In this document: positions 54,247 through 64,000 of the stretch, piece by piece | How the letters are laid out: the number at the start of each line of letters is the position of its first letter | Numbering within the stretch: the stretch's first letter is position 1 | NCBI GenBank assembly: GCA_028023455.1 | Contig: JAQFVV010013289.1 | Span: 104,660-168,659 of the forward strand | Direction of reading: 5' to 3' | DNA from: Epiperipatus broadwayi | Lineage: Eukaryota; Onychophora; Udeonychophora; Euonychophora; Peripatidae | Length of the DNA: 64,000 nt | Notes under the pieces: model-generated | What the model was told of the DNA's origin: nothing | Databases searched by the model: none | Seen by the model: the letters and a program-made list of their open reading frames with translations, nothing else | Position numbers and translations under genes: made by a program

Positions 54247-57194
54247 TGGTGCACAATTATTTTCGAGTTACTACTACTGTTAATACTATTACTACAACTT
54301 CTGTTAACTAAGTGTACCATTAATAGTCAATTATATTAATTTCTACTTTAAAGAAAGTGCAATAATTTATTGTAAAATCATCTATTACAGAGATGCCATG
54401 CTAAAAGCTAAGTAATTCCACATCAACTGATTTATTAAACTTAATTCTACACCACATTAAGCATGAATAGCTCATCATTAAATTTAAATTTATATAAAAA
54501 TGTCAAATTATTATCTTTCTATTAGGCATATAATTTTGTCTATATTAATTAGTAATATTAGTTTGCTATTGAGATTAGCAAATTGGACATCACAAGGGAG
54601 GTTCATAAAAGTTTGTGATAAATTAAAAGTAAAGAAGTATATAAAAATACATGTATTCAGAGGACATATTTTAAAAATAAAATGGTAAATTTTTAAAAAT
54701 CTTTTAAATTTGATAAAAAAATTATTATGAAATGCATAAATATGTATCTATGAAAAAATATTTAATAATTTTTTAAAAAGAAAAAAAAACTATAATAATT
54801 TCAAAAAATGCAAAAAAGATTGAGATTATTATTCGATCATTTTCATAGCTTATTGTAAAGAAACTTGGAAATATAAGTAATCAAAATTATCCTATTATTA
54901 ATTAGTGTATGTGTGTCATACAAAAGACATTTAAAATAATTTATGGAAGTCTTTAACTACGTTATAAGTATCATAGGATGCTGAGTTTTATTGCTGTATC
55001 AGAGAACAAAAACCACTGTGGAATCTGAGGAAAAGTAGCATAACTTTGAAGATATTTTATTCTATGATATTAAAAGTACTTTCAATAATTTATTTTAGTG
55101 AATAATGGGAACTATGAATTATTATGTTATAAACTTTTAAAAACAAATCCATGGTTATTTAGGAATCAATCCGGATATTCTAAAAAAATCCGCTTACTGT
55201 AATTTTATTTTGGAAAGTTGTCGTTCATTTTGTTTTAAAAGTGGAACAATCAGAGCATACATGATTTTGGCATAACGAGAAGTTTTATCAACAGCACTGG
55301 GAAGTGAAATACGAGAAAGGCAAAAAAGAACATCTTTCTTTAAATGAACTGTTATCGCTGGAGTTTTTTCTTTTGTCCTAAATATGAATTGTTTTTAAAA
55401 ATTTTTTTTACTAATTTTTAATGTTAATGCTTATTCATAGGTTAGAGATAGGAAATGAACTTAGAAATATAAAACTATTCACTAACATAGAGCTTAAATT
55501 TTTATTAAAAAATATTTAATAACTTTAAAAGAAAACGTAGTATTTTAAATATAATAATATTTGAATGAATGACATACCATGTAAGTTTTATTATTTAGTT
55601 TTTGAACCAGAAATGTCAATTAAGTGATTAACCATGGATATATCACTTATGGTAATAATTGTAAAAATATTAATGATTTTTATAATGTATTTTTTTTAGA
55701 CGGTCAATTTTTTTGTGTGTGTGTGGATGTAGGGGAACGTATATAAAAACACGATGAATACACATAACTTATAGGAGTTTATTTGTTTTAAAAAAATATG
55801 CATACTTTTATCTTATATGATAAAAATATTTTTACATAATGGGAATATAATTGTATGATTCTATCATAATTAAACAATACTTATTTTAAAATGGTTAAAG
55901 TATTGAAGCATTAGAATTATAGTAATTATTTGTATTTTAATTTAGGAGTTCTGAAAGAAAAAAAGTAATCATTCTTATTGAGTAGTTAGGTTGTTATTTC
56001 TATGCAAATTTATTTATTGTTGTGGAAAAGTTGTAAGAATTTTAGTGATGTAGAGTGATAAGTCTCTAAAAAAAATTATAAAGGTAGTGGCTTGGAAGTA
56101 AGTTATATGAAACCAAGATAATGTTATGTAGGTTTTATTTATATGGGAATAAAGGTAATCTGTGATGATGATTATGCAAGTATAGATAACTTAGCCCTAT
56201 AGCTTGTATATTTTCCATGTCAGTGTTTCTTCATGTTGAAGCGAAATATTCCATAGAGCTGAATAAATATCCTGGACATTATATTTTGTGGTGGAGGTTA
56301 TTAGACAGATAAGTCATACCTCATTTCTTATACACTGTTACCATGATGATAATTTAGTAGGGGATCATTAAATTAAAACTTTAATTATTCTATATACCTA
56401 CACATCAGTTCATTATCAAAATTTCTAGTATTACATCATGTAGGATTGCATTTAAAACAGGAAATAATGAATAATTTTGGATGTGTGGAATTGTTGTTGG
56501 AAAATGATAAGATAGGTTGTCTTGCTTGGAGTAAGGATAGAGAGGAATGAAAATGATTATCAGAGTATAATTGATAAGGAGGAGAATCATAAAATATTTT
56601 ACATTCTAAATTGATTATTTTTTAAAAAAAATGTATAGATGATAATTAAAGTGGGTCCATAAAAATATTGATTATTTATTAAGTATTTTTAAAACTTACT
56701 TATGATGTATATTTTTCTGACTAGTAATATGATAAAACTAAATTGTGTTATAACCATACAGATAATCACAAATTTTTGTAAAGGTTATCCTGTAATAACG
56801 ATACTCATGCGCATACATTCTATCTGATTATTTAATTAATAATTAATAAGAAGTCTAGTTTAATCACTATGTTGTTAATTTAATTTATTCATGTCATTAT
56901 TAGGTTGGAAATGACTACATGATTTATTAAATTATTTAAAAAAAACTAAGTACCAGTAATAAATAAATAGTAGCTTAATTACTTTTTATCCTTATATTTT
57001 GAACTTATTAACTTAATGAAGATGTAATAAAAGAATACTATAATAATATTTTAATAATAGATATTTTTATGAAACAATATTTCATATCTTATATTTTGTT
57101 TTATATAATTTATTTTTGGAAAGTACAGAAAATGTGATTAGATAAGGTGGACTAATGATGTAAATAATGTATATAATTTATTGTTGAAGTTGTT

Positions 57195-57200
57195 AATAAA
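57195..57200 (+). terminator. LTR poly(A) signal AATAAA
   Basis: AATAAA in TTGTTAATAAAATTTGTTAA is conserved in copy A at 46072 and followed in both by TTTGTTTTA..AA and a TTGTGT string, as expected for the R/U5 part of an LTR. If promoter and signal belong to one LTR, R would be nearly 3 kb long. Confidence 0.4.
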
Positions 57201-58015
57201 ATTTGTTAAATTTGTTTTATAAATCTTGTGTTGACTCAGTTTCTTCACATCACAGTTACATAATCACAGATAATTTGAATTTTAAATATAATATTTGCAC
57301 AACATAAATAAGATTATTATTTAAGAGTTATAATATTTACTTGATATGATTTCTTCAAGAAACTTCATTTGTCATATTGTTATTATGGTCATAAAATAAT
57401 TACAAGATATTTCAACAGAATTATAGTATTATTGGTTGCCACATATTCTCAGATTATAAGATCATACCACACATTTATTTAAGATGCCATATGAATAATA
57501 AAAGATTATATAATATTATTATTTATTATTACACATGATCAGTATTATAATGAGAAAAGAGATGAGATTAAAGTATATATTGAATATTATTATTATTTAA
57601 TTATTGTTAGTGTTAGTTAGATGTAGTTGAGAATGATATTAAATCCCTTATCATGCTTAATTACAGAAATTATAAGTGCCTAGAATTATTTTAAAAGAAT
57701 CTGAGATTATTTGAGCTAGATTATTTAAATAAAGAGATGGAGATTGTTTATTGGGATAATATTAATTAATTAATTAATTATTGATGATGTAAGAATGCTA
57801 TAGATTTAGTGTTTAAGATAATACAAGGGAGGATAGTATTCTTATGCCATTGGGGTAATATTCTATGGAATATTGGCTCAATGTATTCGTCTTGCCACTT
57901 GTAAACTCACATCATAGTCTCATAATTTTTATTAAATATTTATTTATGCAATTTATGAAATCAAACCATATTTTTATTTATTAATTAGACCTAGTTTAAT
58001 AACATACAGTATTGG

Positions 58016-58132
<117 letters not shown>

Positions 58133-58241
58133 CTTATTGATTAGGTATATTTTTAGATCAGTATAATTATTATCTGAGCTAGACCCATTTATTATTATTA
58201 CATATTTCCTGAAAGTGAGGGTACAACTGGTAAGGATGAAT

Positions 58242-58258
58242 TGGCACCACAACTTAGG
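58242..58258 (+). promoter_or_regulatory. possible primer-binding site downstream of copy B
   Basis: TGGCACCACAACTTAGG follows the inferred LTR end by a few bases and begins with TGG as retroelement primer sites do. I could not pair it securely with a particular tRNA, so the call is tentative. Confidence 0.2.
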
Positions 58259-58986
58259 GGCAATGATATATATATCAGGGGGTAAATTCAAATAGGTATA
58301 TGTTAGGGTAGGCACCAAATTCAACTGTAAGCATGAATTGCAGCGCATACATATTGACATTGATATGTATCAGCAGGGTATAGTGATAGTTGTAGATTTG
58401 TTAATAAAAAATTGTGTATATATTAAAAATATATAATTTTGAGGTTATTAATAATCATATATTGTTAAGGATAAGTAGTTTAGCTATGTTATATTAGCAA
58501 TGGTAATTATTTAAAATTTGCATATGAGGTTGAAATAGATATTTTATTGTTAAAGCCATTATAAATTCATGTGGTATATATAAACTGATTATTTAAAAAA
58601 TAAAATATTATTATGCTATTTGTAAATTAATAAGCAAATAAATATTTAAGATATGCAAATTTGGCTAATAAATATTTTATACTGTAACCATGTCAATCAT
58701 TAAAGTATTTCAAATAGATATTGAATATATTCTATTATGTGCAAATTAATGTGTGGATTGTGTGTGTGTGGGATTTGGTGACATAACACATATAGTTTTG
58801 TTGGATATAGTTATAGTAATTGAATGAGTATTAAGTGGTGTAAAGTCTTTAGATGATGATATTCTGTGGTTTATTGTAGATGTGGATTTGGCAGAAATGG
58901 AAAAGCTGGTAGAGAATTATTTTATGAAATATATTTAAAGTAATACTGTACATTGTTTAAGATTGAATTTTGGAAAATATATAAAA
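58259..58986. other. leader region of the giant-LTR element
   Basis: AT-rich sequence with no frame, between the inferred LTR end and the first ATG of the coiled-coil ORF. Confidence 0.4.
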
Positions 58987-59448
58987 ATGAGTAATTGGGA
59001 TAAGAATTTAGAAATTGAAATGTCCAATTTTATTGTTGATAATATTTGTGAGGAAAAGTAGATTTTGAGACAATAATAGATAATACTCAAATTATGAATA
59101 GTGAGAGGAGAAGGAGGAAAACATGGTGGAAATAAAAATGGTAAAGGAAAAATTAGTAAAAACTGGGAATAATATAGATAACCCACCAATAACAGATATA
59201 ATGAAATATTTTGAATTAGCGATTAAAAATTTTGGTGAGTCGATGAATACTAAATTTGCTTCTTTGAAAAAGGATATGAAAGAGGAGATAAATAAAGATA
59301 GAATAGCTTCAGATGCTAAATTTGATTCTCTAAAAGAATATATAAAAGGTATGAAAGAGGAGAGTAATTTTCTAAGGGAAGACATGAAATCTCTTAAAGA
59401 AAATAGTATGAATTCAGATTTGAAATTAGAATCTCTTAGTGAAAGGAT

Positions 59449-61031
<1,583 letters not shown>

Positions 61032-62597
61032 ATATATATTAATTTATTTAAGCGTTAATGAAGTAAAATCTTAACTATGAAAGGATTAAAGAAGGCTTAG
61101 ATAAGAACTGAGAATATATTAGACTTTGCATAGATAACTTAAATAAAAAACTTAATGATAATTCTCAAACAGTGGAGAAATTTCAAAAAGAAGTAAAAGA
61201 TAAAATTAATAATCTCAACTTAAGGTTCAGCAGAAATGAGGAGGCCACTAAACCTTTAATGACAAAGAGTATACTGATTGATGACAATAATAAGAAGTTG
61301 TTAAAAAAATTGTCAATATTCTGAAAATGTTGTTAAAAGTTTAAAGAATCAGATAGAAGAATCTATTAATCAATGTAAGAGTAATAATAATGATTTACCT
61401 TTAAAAATAGATAATTATAAGTTAAATGTTAATAATGACATATGTGAGGTGAAAGACTGTATTGATCGTATTAGTGAAGAAGTTAAGATCATTAAGAGTG
61501 AACTAGTTCAAATTAAAATCGGTATAAAAGAAGAAGTTGAGAAGGAAGTAAGTAGAAAATTAAATGAGTTAGGAATACCAAAATGGGATGAAAAGATAGG
61601 GGATAAGACAGTATCTCTTGAAATAAATTTTGAACCTGTCGAGATAACTAAGATAGATTTAAAGATGAGTAAGGAACCTGTTAATATAGTTAGTAGAGAT
61701 ATAGTAGAAAATAAACAAATTGTTTACATAATAGGTAAAGAAAGTCTAAACTCATTAAAGTAGTTAATGAAAATATTAACTTGTATAATAGTTTGATAGA
61801 AGAAAATAAAGATTCTATTATATTAGTTGACAAATATGTACAAGATAATGTATTATTGGTTGAATTAGAAGATGGTGATTTAAAAAAAAAACAAATCTTA
61901 TGAAGAGTTCAATAATAAAGAAATTTAGTTATTTATTGATAAAATTATTTCATATGGTGAGTTAGTTCATGAAGAGATAGAGATTATTAAGAAGTCTGTT
62001 GGGTTAGCTACTAAAACTAGAAGCAAATATACCATCTGTTGAGTTAATAGATTGTATAGAAAAGGATAAACCATTGATAGATGTAGCAGATGAGAAAGAT
62101 TTGCAAAGTGTTGAATTAGTTTTAAAAATATTAAGCTAGTTAATCAAGAACCAAAAGAATTAAAAGAGATAGTGGAAATAGGTAGTAAAGATCTTGAATT
62201 AATTGACGAAAAGATAGAAGAGTATATAGATCTCATTGTAATGACCAATGGAGGTGTAAATGAAAATAGTGAGTATGTTGAAATAGGTGATGAAAGAAAT
62301 GAATTATATAGAATAATATTGAGAAAACCTAAAGAATCTTTTAGATTGATGAATAATGTGATAGGACTGTATAGATCCTATGAAAGGTCAGTTTGTGGAA
62401 AAGCTATGGATGAATTTAAAAAATATAATGGGTACTGTAGTAAGGATAATAAAAATTATGAATATTCAGGGATAAAGTTAATCTTTTTAGATGAGAGGTG
62501 TCTTGAGTTACTAGACAATGAATTACCAAAGATTACAGATAATACCAGTGATAAATTTAAAGATAAAACACAAAATATAGTTCAGAAATCTAAATGA

Positions 62598-62981
62598 AAA
62601 GATAAATAATTTTGAATAAGACAAACCCATATAAATGTTATAACCTAATTTAGAAAATAAGATGATATTTAAAAATGTTATAGCTTTGTTTTAAAAAAGA
62701 TAAGGCTAAGATGGTAGAGGAATATTTAGTATTTTATGTCAAGTCTATATAATACAGGAAGTTTGATTCCATATTTTCTGAAGTGTAGGTGATACTTTTG
62801 TTTACAAGTGTTTTCTGGTTGAGATTTTTATGAAATGTTCCAAAGCGTTATAAACTTTTTATCTGGAAATGATTTATTATGATATGCAATGACATAGGAT
62901 AAATTTAGCTATAAAAGTAATAGAAATTATAATCATAGGTTGAATAGGTTAAAGGTGGATTGTTAATTTAAAATTTTATCT
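62598..62981 (+). other. 3' untranslated region of the giant-LTR element
   Basis: No frame; leads from the end of the coiled-coil ORF to the polypurine tract. Confidence 0.5.
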
Positions 62982-62995
62982 GAAGGGGGAGGATA
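62982..62995 (+). promoter_or_regulatory. polypurine tract before the 3' LTR
   Basis: GAAGGGGGAGGATA directly precedes the TGTGTCC start of copy C. A G-rich purine run followed at once by TG is the standard plus-strand primer arrangement of LTR retrotransposons and fixes the orientation (+) and the LTR start. Confidence 0.75.
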
Positions 62996-64000
62996 TGTGT
63001 CCTTTTATTTAGGTCATGATGAATTGTTTATATCAATTTACTAAAAAAAAATTAAATTTAAAAGCTATTTTAGGGGCATGATGTATATGTTGGGTTGACA
63101 ATTTTTTTAAAAAGTCTAATTAATGTAAATAAGAATATTTACTGTAGAATATTATGTTAAAATTGTAAAAAACGGTCAACTAAAATTAAATTATAATATT
63201 GTATGGTTGGGAAAACTGGCCATAATAAATACTGCATTAACAAGTCTTGCAAATAAATGTTTAAAGTAAATTTTAAAAGTAATAAGTTAAAGTTGTAAAT
63301 AATACGTTTGTATAATAAAAATTAATATTTAATAATTGAATGTAAAATATTTATTTATTAATAATATTGTGGTAGAAGATAAATATTTGATTTTATAATA
63401 TCGAACTATTATTTTAAAAGTTGCTATATTGTATTATTTTATTTCAAAAAAAATTATAAGCGTTTCATCTGGGTTGTAAGTCATGTGACAAATAGATATC
63501 GGTACACACATGCTTGCGAGTATTTTAGTAAAATTGCAAAACTGTTTTAAAATTCTATTATAAAGTTTAGAATACTATCTTGAATTACAACGAGATAAAA
63601 ATAAAATTAACAAGTATAAATATTAAGTCATGTTTTTATTTATTTTAAAACGAATGTAATAAGTAAAATTAGATTTTTGTTTTGTTTTAAAAATAACGAC
63701 ATTTTAAAAAAGCTAAGGGTAATAATAAATATTACGATATAATTTTAAAAGTTATTTTGAAGTGTTTTGTCATATTGTTATTATGGCCATAGAATAATTA
63801 CAAGATGTTTACACAAAATTATTAGTATTATTGGTTGCCAAGTATTCTCAGATTATAAGTTCAAACCACATATTTATTTAAGAAGTCATATGAATAATAA
63901 AAGATTATATCATATTATTATTTATTATTACACATGATAGTATTATAATGAGAAAAGAGATTAGATTAAAGTATACATTGAAGATTATTATTATTATTAT
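62996..64000 (+). repeat. giant LTR-like repeat, copy C (3' LTR), internally deleted, cut by window end
   Basis: Matches copy B from 53254 to about 54062, then jumps within a TTTG/TTG microhomology at 63764-63769 to the equivalent of 57368. It continues in parallel (TCATATTGTTATTATGG, ATTGGTTGCCA, ATTATAATGAGAAAAGAGAT) to the end of the window. About 3.3 kb, including the promoter and poly(A) signal, are missing. Confidence 0.8.

Overview
The window looks like AT-rich, repeat-dense intergenic DNA from an invertebrate animal. A lophotrochozoan such as a mollusc is my best guess. That guess rests only on the mix of Penelope-like elements, a CR1/L2-like LINE, tRNA-derived SINEs and very long (TA)n and (ATT)n arrays, so it is weak. 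A 500-N gap (1234-1733) marks it as a scaffolded assembly. I found no host protein-coding gene, rRNA or tRNA that I can defend. Almost every readable coding stretch belongs to a retroelement, and nearly all are broken.

Layout. 1-5.6 kb: anonymous DNA, a GC-richer double-TATA repeat beside the gap, a GAATT-type tail and about 165 copies of ATT. 5.6-7.0 kb: a Penelope-like element (PLE1, + strand) next to a small foldback element. 7-21.6 kb: mostly anonymous DNA with a 342-bp tandem duplication, a SINE with clear target-site duplications (15.0 kb), a diverged three-unit array (16 kb) and a foldback (20.5 kb). 21.67-23.2 kb: PLE2, flanked by an inverted copy of its own 3' end. 23.2-29.7 kb: microsatellites, an LTR-like promoter/poly(A) block, a second SINE and a PLE relic. 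29.7-34.2 kb: a minus-strand LINE with an SGNH-hydrolase ORF1 and an APE endonuclease plus reverse transcriptase ORF2. 35.1-35.9 kb: a palindromic PLE 3' end followed by a decayed GIY-YIG fragment. 36-42.3 kb: anonymous sequence.

42.3-64 kb: a nested cluster of LTR-type elements. There are three copies of one very long repeat beginning TGT(G/A)(C/T)CC (42338, 53254, 62996); two span about 4.6-5.0 kb. The last two bracket a coiled-coil ORF and a polypurine tract, with no reverse transcriptase visible, like a large non-autonomous retrotransposon derivative. Between the first two copies lies another element in the opposite orientation, with about 1.9-kb direct terminal repeats and again only a coiled-coil ORF. 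A Penelope-like element (PLE5) has inserted into the coiled-coil ORF at 59.5-61.1 kb.

The candidates for something undescribed are (i) the giant-repeat elements that encode only coiled-coil proteins and (ii) the repeated habit of PLEs here of carrying an inverted copy of their own 3' end, with (TA)n arrays at their ends. All homology statements come from reading the sequence by eye; no alignment or database search was run.
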